Shown here: positions 1-10,968 of the stretch, one piece after another
Layout: every line of letters starts with the position of its first letter
How positions within the stretch are numbered: the stretch's first letter is position 1
Source of the DNA: Odobenus rosmarus divergens
Taxonomy: Eukaryota; Chordata; Mammalia; Carnivora; Odobenidae
Assembly: GCF_000321225.1 (NCBI RefSeq)
Contig: NW_004450941.1
Span: 431,840-495,839, forward strand
Direction of reading: 5' to 3'
Length of the DNA: 64,000 bases
Translations under genes and position numbers: made by a program
Notes under the pieces: generated by a model
What the model saw: only the letters and a program-made list of their open reading frames with translations
Database searches by the model: none
What the model was told of the DNA's origin: nothing

Positions 1-367
1 GGGCAGAGGGTGAGGGAGAGGGAAAGAATCTCAAGCCGACTCCCTGTATAGCTCAGAGCCTGACGAGGGACTCAATCTCTAGACCCTGAGACCCAGACCA
101 TGACCTGAGCTGAAATCAAGAGTTAGATGCTTCAGGGGCATCTGGGTGGCTCAGTGGTTAAGCGTCTGCCTTCGGCTCAGGTCATGATCCCAGGGTCCTG
201 GGATCGAGCCCTGCATCAGGCTCCCCGCTCAGTGGGAAGCCTGCTTCTCCCTCTCCCACTCCCCCTGCTTGTGTTCCCTCTCTCTCTGTCTCTCTGTCAA
301 AATAAATAAATAAAATCTTTAAAAAAAAAAAAGAGATGCTTATCCTACTGAGTCACCCAGGCATCTC
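1..367 (-). mobile_element. CAN SINE, minus strand, split by a nested SINE
   Basis: A minus-strand tRNA-derived CAN SINE already under way at the window edge (1-132: GA-rich middle, then gaccctgag and cctgagctgaaatcaagagtt). It resumes at 334-367 with tatcctactgagtcacccaggcatctc, the reverse complement of the SINE head. The interruption is a younger plus-strand SINE, and agatgctt is duplicated at 125-132 and 334-341. Confidence 0.85.
133..333 (+). mobile_element. CAN SINE, plus strand, nested
   Basis: Full-length element: head ggggcatctgggtggctcag, RNA polymerase III box B-like gggatcgagcc, CT-rich middle, AAATAAATAAAATCTTT plus an A-rich tail. It lies inside an older opposite-strand SINE and is flanked by the 8 bp duplication agatgctt. 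Confidence 0.92.
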
Positions 368-379
368 ATTTCATTTTTT

Positions 380-620
380 GATGAAGGTAAAATTTACATT
401 TGTTGAAACACATAGATCATAAGGGTATGATTTGATGAGTTATGAAAAATGTATACACCCAAGCAGTGATCACCTAAATCAAGACCTATCTCTTATCACC
501 ACAGAAATTATCCTCAGGTTCCCTTCCAGTAACTCAGAGGCAACCACTTCTATGGTCTCTTTCATCATCAATTAATTTTGTTTCTTCTGGAACTTCATTT
601 GAATAGAATCATGTAGCATC
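380..620 (-). mobile_element. Old L1 3' region fragment (L1M-like)
   Basis: AT-rich sequence with phrases of the antisense mammalian L1M 3' UTR: an atttacatttgttgaaacac-like start, a run resembling tatgaaaaatgtatacaccc, then gtgatcacc and cctcaggttccc. Decayed; edges uncertain. Confidence 0.45.
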
Positions 621-819
621 TGTTTTGTTTTTGTTTGTTTCAAACTTCTTCGTACAACCTTTTTAAAAAGGCTCATCAAATTCTTGGTACACATTGTTTT
701 TCAGAATATATATATAAAAAATAGGGAGAGGGGTTTTGTAGTAGGGATTAGAGTTTCTGTTTTCTTTATACTTTTACTTAACTGTTTTAGAAGAATTTGA
801 TTAAAAAATCATTTATTTC

Positions 820-1550
820 TCCATTGAACTTTCTTGACACTGTTGTTGAAAATCTGTTAACCATATATGTGGCTCTATTTCTGAATTCCCTGCTCTGTTT
901 TATTGATCTGTGTATCTAACTATGCTACTCTAACACCTTCTTGATTACTGTACCTTTATAGTAAGTCTTGATATGAGAGTAGTTATTCCTCCAAATTTAT
1001 TCTTCTTTTCAAGATGATTTACCTATATTATTTTGTTTTTCCATATAAATTTTAGAATTACCTTGTGAATTTCTACTTACCCCAAAATGTTGGAATTGAT
1101 ATATTAACAGTGAATCTTCTAATGTTTGATCATAGTGGATCTCTCCATTTATCTTCATCTTCTTCAGTTTCTTTGAATAATGCTTTGTAGTTTTCTGTTT
1201 AGAGATCTTTCACATCATTTGTTAAATATATTTCTAATTATTATTTTCTTAATGCTATTGTAGATGGGGTTTTCAAATTTTTGCATTCTAAATGTTCGGT
1301 TCTAATATAGAGAAATACAATTGATTGTTGGGTTGGTTTTGTTTTGTTGTGTTTTGTTTTGGTATTTACTTTGTATCCAGTAATCTTGCTAATTTCACTC
1401 ATTTTTAGTGGTCCTTTTATACATTCATTAGAATTTTCTACATAAACAATCATGTCTGTCAATAAGGACAATTTGACCACTTTTTTTATGACTTTTATTT
1501 CTTATCTTGATGAACTATACCATCAAAGGTCCCCTTTTAACCTTAAATAG
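820..1550 (-). mobile_element. Old L1 ORF2 fragment
   Basis: Read on the minus strand this is decayed L1 ORF2. The plus strand carries typical antisense phrases such as ctctgttttattgatctgtgt, gattactgtacctttatagta and taccttgtgaatttctactta, with a spacing like other mammalian L1 copies. Many indels; no usable reading frame. Confidence 0.65.
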
Positions 1551-1589
1551 AAATAATGAGAACAAACATCCTTTCATTGTGCCCAGCTT

Positions 1590-1780
1590 TTAAGGTGACT
1601 AGCTGTGTGCCTTGCAAATCACTTAACTTCATTGTGTCTCAGTTTCCTAACTTTAAAATAATAATGCCCACCTGAAATGGTTATTGTAAATATCAAATGA
1701 ATTAATGTGATGGGTGTAAGATCCTAAATAGTGCTTGGCATCTTGCATTAAGTACTACATAAATGCTAGTGTAATTTATT
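1590..1780 (+). mobile_element. MIR SINE
   Basis: The core phrases of MIR are present in order: tgccttgcaaatcacttaac, tgtctcagtttcctaac, an aaaataataatgcccacct segment, attaatgtgatg, and a tail agtgcttggcat. Diverged, as expected for a repeat older than the placental radiation. Confidence 0.8.
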
Positions 1781-1884
1781 TCCATTACTACTTGTTTTAT
1801 AATGAAATGTTATTAATTTTTCTTTGATTTAAATTATGGTTGGATCATATATGTTTTAGTATTTGGTGTTCTCATTGGTTATTT

Positions 1885-2640
1885 TTTAAAATCACTTAAT
1901 TGAGGTTCATTGACATGTAAAAAGCTGTACTTATTTAAGGTATACAACTTGATGAGTTTGGGGATAAGTATATACCCTAGAAATCACCATCATCAAGGTC
2001 ATAGACCTGTCTATCATCACTGATTATGTTTTAAAGAGGATACATAGAATTGCTGTTTTAAGTCCATCTTCAAATCAGGCACTATGCAGTTAGGTGATTT
2101 AAAATTTTCAGGGACTAGCATTATTGTAATATAAATTTGTATTTATTTATAGTTTTATTCCATTTTGGTCTATTGTGGTCAGATATTGTGCTTTTGTATT
2201 TATGCATTTTATACTTTATAGGGATTTTCCATGTTCTCTAATATGTAATCTTTAAAAACAAAGTCAATTCTTGGTCTTTGTTAGTGTTATTTGCTATTGT
2301 ATACCTAAGTTCAATTTATTGTTTTATATCCTATATTATCAAAAATAGTGTTTAACATTGATACCTAATTTTAAAAAAATTTACACCAGTCTAGAATTTT
2401 CTCCCTATTTACCAACTTTGGAGCTCACTGCCATCCCTTTAAAGTCCTTATTTTCCAGTATTTGAGCTCTTCGTTTTGTTTCACTTTTGGGTCAGGTATA
2501 GCACATCTTTGAGATTTTGTTTTTGTTTCTTTTCTCCAGTGTGTATATGAGGAGCATGATTTCTGAGCACTTCTATATCTGAACATAATATTCGTTTTCC
2601 CCTCAGTAATGGAATACAACTGTATATTTAATTTTTGGAT
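1885..2640 (-). mobile_element. Old L1 fragments (3' region, then ORF2)
   Basis: From 1885 to about 2100 the plus strand reads as an antisense L1M 3' region (cacttaattgaggttcattg, ggtatacaacttgatgagtt). After 2130 it resembles antisense L1 ORF2 (attccattttggtctattgtggtcagata). Decay and small gaps prevent a single clean alignment by eye. Confidence 0.55.
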
Positions 2641-2938
2641 CACAAAGTTTTATCTTCAAACTGTATAGAAACATCCCTAGCTGCTTCTATCATTTCATGT
2701 TGAGAGGTGGAGTGTGAGTCCAGCCTGATTTATGTCCAATTGTGGGCAAACTTTTTTTTTTTTTTTTTTTGCCTCAAGCATTTCAATTTCAACTTCATGT
2801 CAAGATTTTTTTAGGTGTAGACTTTTTACACTGATTTTGCCTGAAACTTGATTAAATATTTCAATCTCTGTACTCTGCTTTTTTTGTTTTTTGTTGGTTG
2901 GTTATTTTTGTGACTTCAGGACGTTTTCTACTTGGATT

Positions 2939-3142
2939 TCGGGTTAAAAAATTTTTTTATTGTTAAGGTTCCATTTATTTGAGACAGAGAGAGAGAGCAC
3001 AAGCAGGGAGAGGGGCAGAGGGAGAGGGAGAAGCAGATTCCCTGATGAGCAGGGAGCCTGACAAGGGACTCAGTCCCAGGACCCTATGATCATGACCTGA
3101 ACCAAAGGCAGACCTTTAACTGCCTGAGCCACCCAGGCACCC
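2939..3142 (-). mobile_element. CAN SINE
   Basis: Minus-strand element: T-rich start, tatttgagacagagagagag, GA-rich middle, ccaggaccc, and the head complement ctgagccacccaggcacccc. The 8 bp cttggatt flanks it at 2931-2938 and 3143-3150. Confidence 0.88.
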
Positions 3143-3200
3143 CTTGGATTGTGTCTCTCTTATTTATTGTTTGTTTATTAATTCCCATTTCACCTGGTCC

Positions 3201-3406
3201 TTTTTTTTTTAAAGACTTATTTATGTATTTTATAGAGAGAGAGAGGGAGAGAGATGGGGTGTGGGGCAGAGGGAGAAGAGAATCTTAAGCAGGCTCCACA
3301 TTGAGCTCTGAGCCCCATGCAGGGCTCCATCTCAGAACCCTGAGATCAGGACCTGAGCGGAAACCAAGAGTTGGATGCTTAACCGAATGCACCACCCAGG
3401 TGCCCC
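3201..3406 (-). mobile_element. CAN SINE
   Basis: Second minus-strand CAN SINE 58 bases after the previous one: T10 run, aaagacttatttatgtattt, GA-rich middle, and head complement accacccaggtgcccc. A short tcacct occurs on both sides. Confidence 0.85.
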
Positions 3407-3967
3407 TCACCTATTATACAGGTAGAGAATCTGTATAATAGATCTCTGTCCTCTGATGTACATATCTGTTATCTTCTCTATCATTTTTTGCCTCTGACCT
3501 TTTCTTCTGCATTCAGACTTGGGTATCTCAAATCTGTGTTTGACTGCTATATTTGTATGATTGATTCATTCTATTCTTTATTGTCTCAAAAAATTTTTCT
3601 GTGTAATAATGTGATTGTTGCCCAATGTGCTGATTGTACAGGCCCTGTGATTCTGACCAAAGGTCAGTCGTTGATAGGACAAAGAAGTCTTTCTTTTACT
3701 AGTAAGCACACTTAAGCCGACTCTATTTCATGAGGTTAAATTTGGATAGGTCTTATTGTTTTTAAGTCTGAGTCCTTCTGCCTTCTACATGTTCAAAAGT
3801 CCTGTACGTGTGATCATTCTTTGCCCATTAATCTTATGTTTTAGTGTCGTTTTGAGGTTTTAGGCATTTTAAAAGCCTTTTCATATGCATTTGAGTAAGG
3901 GGATTTGAGAGGCTGCCTCAAATCTGCAGGGTAAGTATCCTTTTTTGAATGCAACTTGAACTGTTTG

Positions 3968-4255
3968 TTTATTTATTATTGAAGTATAGTTGACATACAA
4001 TGCTGTATTCATATTGGTTTCAGGTGCACAATATAATGATAGGACAACACTATAAATTAAGCTATGCTTAGCATAAGTGCAGTCACTATCTGTTACCATA
4101 TAGTGTCACTAATATTATTGACTATTCCCCATGCTGCACCTTTCATACCCATGACTTATGCATTCTATAGGTGGAAATTAGTTCCTTTTAATCCCCTTCA
4201 TCTATTTCACCCCCCCTTTTCTGGCCACCACCAGTTTGTTGTCTAAATTTATGTT
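3968..4255 (-). mobile_element. L1 3' UTR fragment (L1MA-like)
   Basis: The plus strand reads attgaagtatagttgacata, then ttggtttcaggtgcacaata, tgttaccatatagtgtcac, and a late gaaattagttcctttt. This is the familiar antisense 3' UTR of middle-aged L1. The 3' end lies at the left edge. Confidence 0.75.
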
Positions 4256-4599
4256 GTTTGTTTTATGTAATATGTTGTCTGTTTCCAGTTTTGTTTGTTG
4301 GTTTGCAGGTACCATTATAAACCAGAGGTTCTTTACCTATCTTTGAATCCTTCCTGCTTCACCTAATTCCATTTTTTATTCTTTCTTAAACTTCATCTTC
4401 CACTTCTATGATTTACTGAAATGTGAATTTATCTACTGGGAGCCGTCTAAAATTTCTTCCTCTGTAATTTGCATTTTGAAATTTGAATACAAGATTTCCA
4501 TCCTTTTTTCCTTCAGAATTTTCACAGGCCCATGCAATCATTATTCATTTTCTCTGATCGCATATTTTACGTTTCATGAGGATGAGGTCTGTGTCTTTT

Positions 4600-4745
4600 T
4601 CACTGAAGAAGAATTGACATACAATGTGGTACGAGTTTCAGGTATACAACATAGTGATCTGATATTTATATACATTATGAAATGACCATAAATCTAGTTA
4701 CCATCTTGCTACAATTAGAAAGTTGTTACAATATTATGTACATAT
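4600..4745 (-). mobile_element. L1 3' UTR fragment
   Basis: A second, shorter antisense L1 3' UTR: gaattgacatacaatgtggta, gtttcaggtatacaacatag, and ttgttacaatattatgtaca. Paralogous to the copy at 3968, but too diverged to be a tandem duplicate. Confidence 0.65.
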
Positions 4746-4834
4746 GGGCTGTGTTTTGTTCATCCTTGTATCCCCATCCCACAATAACGTCCCTGGTACA
4801 TAGTAACATAGAAGAGTGGGTATAAAATTTCCAG

Positions 4835-5058
4835 CACTTGGGGTGCCTGGGTGGCTCAGTTGGTTAAGGCACTGACTCTTTGATTTCAGCTCACATCCTC
4901 ATCTCAGAGTTGTGAGATCGAGCCCCAGGTCCATATCTGCCCATCCATCTCTATGCTCGGCAGGGAGTCTGCTTGTCTCTCTCCCTCTGCTCCTCCCCCT
5001 GCTCTCTCTCTCTCTCTCTCATAAATAAATAAATAAATAAATAAAATCTTTAAAAAAT
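4835..5058 (+). mobile_element. CAN SINE (older head type)
   Basis: Head ggggtgcctgggtggctcag, then the gactctttgatttcagctca variant that marks an older subgroup, CT-rich middle, and a long (AAAT)n tail. Imperfect duplication: aaaatttccag just before it and aaaatttgccag after the tail (5059-5070). Confidence 0.9.
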
Positions 5059-5070
5059 AAAATTTGCCAG

Positions 5071-6290
5071 GATAGGTTTCCTGGCTGCAGTGGTCAGTGA
5101 CAGTACAGATCTCCAATTATGTCCAATATACGTTGGATATATAGCAATAGTGAGGAATACAATATGGGTATATTAAGCTAGTGAAATATATTTGTAAAAG
5201 GGAAATAATTATAATAATCATCCAGATAAGTAGTTAATCCCATTATGCCTAATTTTGCAGCATGCTATTCTCAATAGCAGATTTCTGTAGACATGTTTTA
5301 TAAAGTGAACTAGAACTAACGTTATGAATAACTGTGAGGTTTGTGTCTGGGAAATTTCTTTACCCGACATTCCTACATGTTAATTGTAATACCACTAGTA
5401 AAAATAAATAAAACTGATCAAAGTGAAGAACTGTTGTTATATGTGCCTATTTGAACTTTTGTTCAGAGGAAGATGCTATTTTAACTGATTAGGGAACTAA
5501 TAAAGCATTCTTCCTGAAAAGAGGTGTTAGTTGGTGATAATTCTCAGAAAGTGCTCTAAAATTTAGCAGCTTGAAACCCAACATTACCGTGCATCAAATA
5601 CTTTTCACAGAGTCTTGTTTGATACCAAAATAAGGGTTCCAGAGGCTGAAAAACCAAAGTTGGAATGGCATGAGTAATAATGATACTTGAAAATATTTTT
5701 ATGAAACCTGCTCCCTTGAAAGCATTTCAAAAGCATTGACATTCCTCCCACCAGATTTTACACCATCCATCAGAAATAGTTGAAATTCAGAGAGGCTGTG
5801 ATTTACTTGATATCCTGTATTAGAACTCCACATGGAACTCAAGATTAAAAATTCCCATTCAGAGTTCTATCATTAAATTACAATATTACCTAAAAAATGA
5901 AAAATAATAGCTAAGTCACAAGGTAATGGTGACATTTTTGCTAACTAATTAGATGAGTAAAATAAATGCACTATAAATACTTATATCTGATTTGAATTTG
6001 TCATAGAACCCCCAGTGGCTGTTAATTTGTTAGGATTTAGTTTGACCCTACATCATCCAGCCTCATCAGTATTTCCTTCTGTTTTTCTGATACCATCATA
6101 AATTTCATTCCACCACTAGTGAAGAACATTATTTTGGAAAATTAATAGTAGAACTGAGGCTGATACAATTGGTTTTTCTTAAGGTATAACTGGCAAGGAA
6201 GCCCTAGGAATCTATCCATATATTACGTGATTTAAGTACATTTATAGAAAGGTTCTGGAATTGTAAGATTTTATTGAAATGCAAAGAAAA
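5071..6290. other. Anonymous AT-rich DNA
   Basis: No gene, RNA gene or repeat that I can name. It has the low GC and frequent stops of neutral mammalian DNA. Weakly diverged old repeats may be hidden here. Confidence 0.5.
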
Positions 6291-6299
6291 TGGGCCAAG

Positions 6300-6500
6300 T
6301 TAGATTTTGATTAAAGTCACAACTTCACCATCTAGAATGTCTGGTGTTGGTTAAGTTACTTACTCTCTCTGAGTTAGGTTTTTCATCCATAGCATGTTAA
6401 TAATAGTATCTATTTTATAAAATTGTTGTAGAGGATTAAATGTTATAATAAAGGAAGAGCACTTAGCACAGTGGCTGGTATGTAGTATTGAGACCCTGGC
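6300..6500 (+). mobile_element. MIR SINE
   Basis: Order of MIR phrases: tggttaagttacttactctctctgag, tttttcatcc, taataatagtatctatttta, aaattgttgtagaggattaaatg, agagcacttagcacagtgg. Diverged, but the full core is visible. Confidence 0.8.
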
Positions 6501-6667
6501 TAGTAAAGGAGGATCAGAAACATGAGGTTCCTGTAAAATAACTAAAATAACTTGAGAATTTATCTACATATTGAATTTTATCCACATTGGGAAAACAATA
6601 GGGTCTTTGTTCTAAAAACAATAGTGTTTGTTCTACTGTCAAATCATATGGTAGGAATTTAAGTGTT

Positions 6668-7192
6668 CTTTCACAAAGATGGCACCAAAGTTGAAGAAGT
6701 CAGCCCTTGCCCCTCCCAAAGCCAAAGCAAAGGCTTTGAAGGCCAAGAAAATGCTGGTGAAAGGCAACCACGGTCAAACACAAGAGAAGATCCACACATC
6801 ACATACATTCCGACACTGCGTCTCCAAAGGCAGCCATAATAATTCCTTGAAAGAGTGCCCCCAGGAGAAACAAGCCTGGCCACTATGCCCTCAAGTTCCC
6901 CCTTCCCCCCACTCCTCATTCAACCATGAAGAAAACATAAGATTGCACCACACTTGTGTTCATTGTGGTTGTCAAGGCCAATAGGCACCAGATCAAACAG
7001 GCTGTGAAGAAGCTCTATGACATCACTGTAGCCAAGGTCAACACTCTGATTAGGCTCCCTGGAGAGAAGAAGGTGTATATGTTCTACTGGCTCCTGACTG
7101 TGACGCTCTGGATGTTCCTGACAAAATTGGGATCATCTAAACTGAGTCTAGCTAGCTAAATCTAAATATGTGTTTTCACCCTAAAAATAAAA
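6668..7192 (+). pseudogene. RPL23AP: RPL23A processed pseudogene
   Basis: An intronless, broken copy of the mRNA for large-subunit ribosomal protein uL23 (RPL23A). The start ATGGCACCAAAG is at 6679; about 50 codons follow the parent, including the basic lysine-rich N-terminus. A loss of about 10 bases near 6812 shifts the frame, and the central part is further eroded. A second in-register piece from about 6956 reads [18 protein letters not shown], followed by another frameshift near 7077. The parental stop context gggatcatctaaactgagt and 3' UTR follow, ending in an A-rich stretch. The family is very rich in processed pseudogenes. No function is expected; homology of the protein pieces is clear. 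Confidence 0.93.
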
Positions 7193-7610
7193 AATGGTTT
7201 TTTGAATCATTTTATTCAAGTAACTTCAAAAAAAGTCCATTAATCTGTGAGACTCAATTAAAGAGAAACTTTGAGTTATGGAAGCCAGGAAACCCTATGT
7301 TGTTTATGGAGTGCTTTTTCAAATAGCCTTGTGCATTTCCTTTTAAAATTTGTAGGACTTTTCCAGAATGTAGATTATAGTTTTGATACTTCAAAATCAT
7401 GACTTTGACTTACCTTTCATGGTAAACATCAAAGTAGAAAAAACATACTTCATTGTTTTCATTGTGACAGGTTTTTGAAGTTCTTTGCAAGCATAACTCA
7501 GGACCTCATGGTTCAAAGTGAAATTTTTAAAACATTCTGAAAAAACTAATTTTATTTAGGCCATTTAAAAAATTGCCTAGATTCTACACTTTCCACTAGT
7601 TTCATATTAA
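7193..7610. other. Anonymous DNA
   Basis: Between the pseudogene and the L2 tract. AT-rich, no recognisable element. Confidence 0.5.
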
Positions 7611-7611
7611 T

Positions 7612-7965
7612 AATCTAAGCCATCAACTTCCCTCGTTTGGATCATTGTAATAAGCTCCTAACTCACCTTCCTGCTTGCCTTTATCAACCTATAGTCAAAT
7701 CTCTGTCAAACTGTCAGAGGAATCCTTATGAAACATAAACAGAAGCATATAAATTCCATTCAAATGTCTTCAGTATCTTTCCATTACACTTAAAATATAA
7801 ACTCCATAACCCTTACTATGGCCTACAGGCTCTGAGTGATGAAAATCCTGATACTACAACTTCGTCTCCTTTCACTTGACCTTTTGAATATGCCAAGCTC
7901 TTTTCTGCCTTTAGACACTTTCACAATGCTATTTCTTTTTAACTCTAAACCTCTTCTCATTCATT
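7612..7965 (+). mobile_element. L2 LINE fragment
   Basis: Pyrimidine-rich L2 phrases in order: tcattgtaataagctcctaac, an aaactgtcagaggaatcctt-like part, tatggcctacaggctctg, ctcctttcacttgacc, then atgccaagctcttttctgcc. This corresponds to the ORF2 end and 3' region of L2. Confidence 0.75.
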
Positions 7966-8770
7966 TACATATAGAACCATATTTATTGAGTGTCTACTAT
8001 GTATTAGGTATGATAGTAGTTGATTGAGATATGCTGGCCCTAAGGTGGGAGAATATCTGGCATTTTGGGGGAACAACTAGGGGGTCAATGTGGCTGGAGC
8101 AGAGTGAGAAAGGGAGAGAGTAATGTCAATGGGGAAGTACTATGCCATGTAGGACCTGATTAGATTATTTTAAGAATTTAGTTTTTTGGGGCACCTGGTT
8201 GGCTCAGTCAGGTAAGCATCTGACTCTTGGTTTTGGCTCAGGTCATGATCTTAGGTTCGTGAGATTGAGCCCTTCCAGGGGCTCTAGGGAGGGTGTGGAG
8301 CCTGCTTAAGATTCTCCTCCCCTCCCTCCACCCCCCCCCCCCCCCCCCCCCCCCCTTGCATGCCCTCTCAAAAAAAAAAAAAAAAAAAGAATTTTGTTTT
8401 TCACTCTGAAGAGGGAACCGCTGGAGGATTTGGGGCAGAGAAATTGCATAATGTTAGGGATTTTAAGTCTCAGAGACTTAAAAGAAGTCTGGCTTCTCTG
8501 TAGAGAATGGACTACCTAGAGGCGAAGGTGAAGGCAGGGGAACTCCTCAGGTGGAGTGGTTTTGAGAGAATGAGGAAGTTCTCTTCTCATTTTGTTTTTC
8601 AAAGTTCTCAGTGACGTAGGAAGCAAAGACATCAGGTAGAGTGAGGATGAGAGTGAATTTGTTGAACGTTTAGAAAGAAAGAAGGAGGTATAAATTATAT
8701 AAGAGAATGGGAGACTGAGTAGATGAGGGAAATATAGTATGTTTGGTGGGTAGCATCACGGGCCTGCTTG
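7966..8770 (-). mobile_element. L2 LINE tract, split by a SINE
   Basis: Opposite orientation to the preceding L2. atatttattgagtgtctactatgtatt is the reverse complement of the L2 3' end, followed by purine-rich sequence (ggtcaatgtggctggagcag, catgtaggacctga) that continues past the SINE at 8188-8386. The inner limit is unclear. Confidence 0.6.
8188..8386 (+). mobile_element. CAN SINE with an expanded C-run
   Basis: Older head type (gactcttggttttggctcag). The middle contains 25 consecutive cytosines (8331-8355) where relatives have a mixed CT stretch, then cttgcatgccctctc and an A18 tail. Imperfect target duplication aagaattta-gttttt at 8172-8187 and 8387-8401. Confidence 0.88.
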
Positions 8771-8772
8771 AG

Positions 8773-8961
8773 GAGTGGTTCTCAATGTGTGGTTCTGTGA
8801 CCAGCAGGGTCAGCTTTACTTGAGAATTTGTTAAAAATGCAAATTCTTGGGCCCCATCCCAGATCTAGAGAAGATGTAACCGTGAGGGTGGGGCCCAGAA
8901 ATCTGTGGTTTAATAAGCCCTCCAGGAGATTCTTCTGCACACTAAAGCTTGAGATCACTGG
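8773..8961 (+). mobile_element. MER20 (hAT-Charlie DNA transposon remnant)
   Basis: Near full length: agtggttctcaatgtgtggt, ttgttaaaaatgcaaattct, gggccccatcccaga, gggtggggcccagaaatctg, ccctccaggagattcttctg, and the terminal inverted repeat gagatcactgg. Non-autonomous; carries no transposase gene. Confidence 0.9.
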
Positions 8962-9336
8962 ATTAGAGGATTAAGTCCTTGATGTTAAAATGAAACCAAT
9001 CCATATGGTTATACATTTTTCTCCAGACATGGGATGGTGTAGGAAGGCACAGGTGGGAGAATTGTTTTAACCCAGGCTGTGGTTTCACCAAGCAACTAAG
9101 TTAAAACGAAAAAAGGGCAAGAGAATTGAGAGTGGCCGGAAGGAGACACTTACAATGATTGATTATAAAATTTAAATTGGGCAAGTAATGAAGGGAAAAC
9201 CTCAAAGGCCTGAGGAAGAGCAGGAACGGAGAAGGAGTGAGCTGGAAAGGTAGGAGGAGGCAGCCATCAGGGAGGGTAAAGTATTAAATTGAGACTTTGG
9301 AGGCTTTACAGTTACTAGTCATGGGAATGTCTGCAA

Positions 9337-9596
9337 CAGAGCTAACCAATAGAAGTATAATGGGATTGATAAAACCTAATTGTAAATTTTCTAGTACCCC
9401 ACCTTTAAACAATAATTTAAATATCCAAGTTTGATCATTTTAACATTGACAGATATAAAAATATTAGATATTTTACACTTTTCCATATTAAATTTTGGAA
9501 ATCCAGTGTGTCTTGTACACTTCCAGTACATCTCAGTTTGGCCTAGCCACATTTGGGACAGTAGCCACATGTAGCGAGACATATAGGACAGTATGG
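9337..9596 (+). mobile_element. hAT-Charlie MITE (MER3/MER33-like; name uncertain)
   Basis: cagagctaaccaatagaagt at the left end and tataggacagtatgg at the right correspond to the cagcgctgtccaatagaa-type inverted ends. Between them: aaattttctagtaccccacc, a gtgtgtcttgtacacttccag segment, and cagtttggcctagccacatt. A second copy lies near 20.24 kb. Confidence 0.8.
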
Positions 9597-9770
9597 GTCA
9601 CAAGTATGATCATCAGGGAGAGTACTGCGGTAGGTTGGTGGATAAACACCCTTGGAGAAAAGGAGGTTAAAGCTAGGGTGTTGGAAGAATTATCTAGCGC
9701 CTATTTAAGTCGCGCTAGATTAAGGCAGGAGAGTAGTGCTGGAGAGAGTGTCGGTAAATCACAGTCTAAA

Positions 9771-10014
9771 GGGGCGCCTGGGTGGCTCAGTCAGTGGTTA
9801 AGCGTCTGCCTTCGCCTCAGGTCATGATCCCAGGGCCCAGGATCGAGGCCCACGTCGGACTCCCTGCTCAGCACAGTGCCTGCTTGTCCCTCTCCCTCTA
9901 CCCCTCCCCCTCCCTCTCCCTGTCCGCTCATGCTCTGTCTCTCGCTTTCTCTATTGGTCTCTCTATTGAAGGTGTTATAACACCTTCAATAAATAAATAA
10001 ATAAATAAATAAAA
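9771..10014 (+). mobile_element. CAN SINE with a palindrome before its tail
   Basis: Head ggggcgcctgggtggctcag, then gcgtctgccttcgcctcagg and ggcccaggatcgagg. The CT-rich middle ends not in the usual ctgtcaaataaat but in a 28 bp perfect palindrome (9964-9991) that runs into the (AAAT)n tail. Confidence 0.9.
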
Positions 10015-10968
10015 TGAGTGGGGGAGGAGATAGCAGCAAAACTGAGAGATTGTGGGCAGTGCAATAGGATAACGTTAAGTTCAAAGCTGTGTTATGTGAG
10101 ATAGAGGAAGAATGATCTGGAAGCAGAGATATGGAACTTGGAGGACACCTACTCCACTTCCGGCCCAGTGGTAGGATAGGTGTGGAAGAGGAAACAGCAA
10201 CCACTTGAAAAGTCTGCAGCAGTGTCCTCAGAGGAAGGAAAAAGTCAAAGAGGAGATTGAGTGCACACACATAGGACATTGTGGTGCTGATGGACCAGAA
10301 GTTGTAGAAGGCTCAGTGGATGGGTTTCAGATGTTAAGGCAGAGTTGACAATAAAGACAAAACAGGGGATGTACAAAGACTTCCCGGGGCTTAGAGTGTG
10401 CAAGATTAGGGTACACAGAAGCCTAGGGTTTCTTGCAGGGACTGACATAAAGGAGGGAAGGGACTCAATGAAATTGAGTGGATTCGAGGCAGAGGCAGGT
10501 GAGTGTGAGTTCCAAGGTATAGGGAAGCATGGGTATCTGGGGTTATCTCTGGGTCCCTGAAGGTGAGAAAGATATACTGTGCAAGGTTCACATTGTACCC
10601 CTGTCCAGGGAAAAGCAGACTGAATCCCACTGACGGAATTGAGGCTATCTAGGAAGGTGAGGTGTTATTTCAGTTGTGTGGGCCCCAACTTGACTTTGAC
10701 CTTTTTTAATGAAGGGGTCGAAGGCCCAGATAACATGATTTTATTTACACTGAAGATAGATAGAGATGTATCTGGAACAAATGAGGGGATTAAAAAATGT
10801 GAAAAATGCAATGCCCATAAATTATTGAGTCACGATATAGATAAAGAACTAAATTAAATAAGGGTCCCAATATTAAGGGATGGTAACATGTTAATTTAGG
10901 TTTCTTCTTGAGTTTAATTTTGTTGGCAGCCGACTTCCAGGTTTTAAAAGATGATACTGGCCTTCTTC
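10015..10968. other. Unassigned purine-rich tract
   Basis: G/A-rich plus strand with short open frames on both strands. It may be an old minus-strand LINE (L2-like), but no diagnostic phrase is clear. No gene recognised. Confidence 0.45.

Noticed and set aside
4991..5055. Independent microsatellites in CT/GA runs and AAAT tails
   Set aside because: These belong to the CAN SINE body and tail and were not counted separately, except where longer runs stand alone.
6679..6984. 101-codon frame as an expressed ribosomal protein
   Set aside because: Follows RPL23A for about 50 codons, then frameshifts; intronless and broken.
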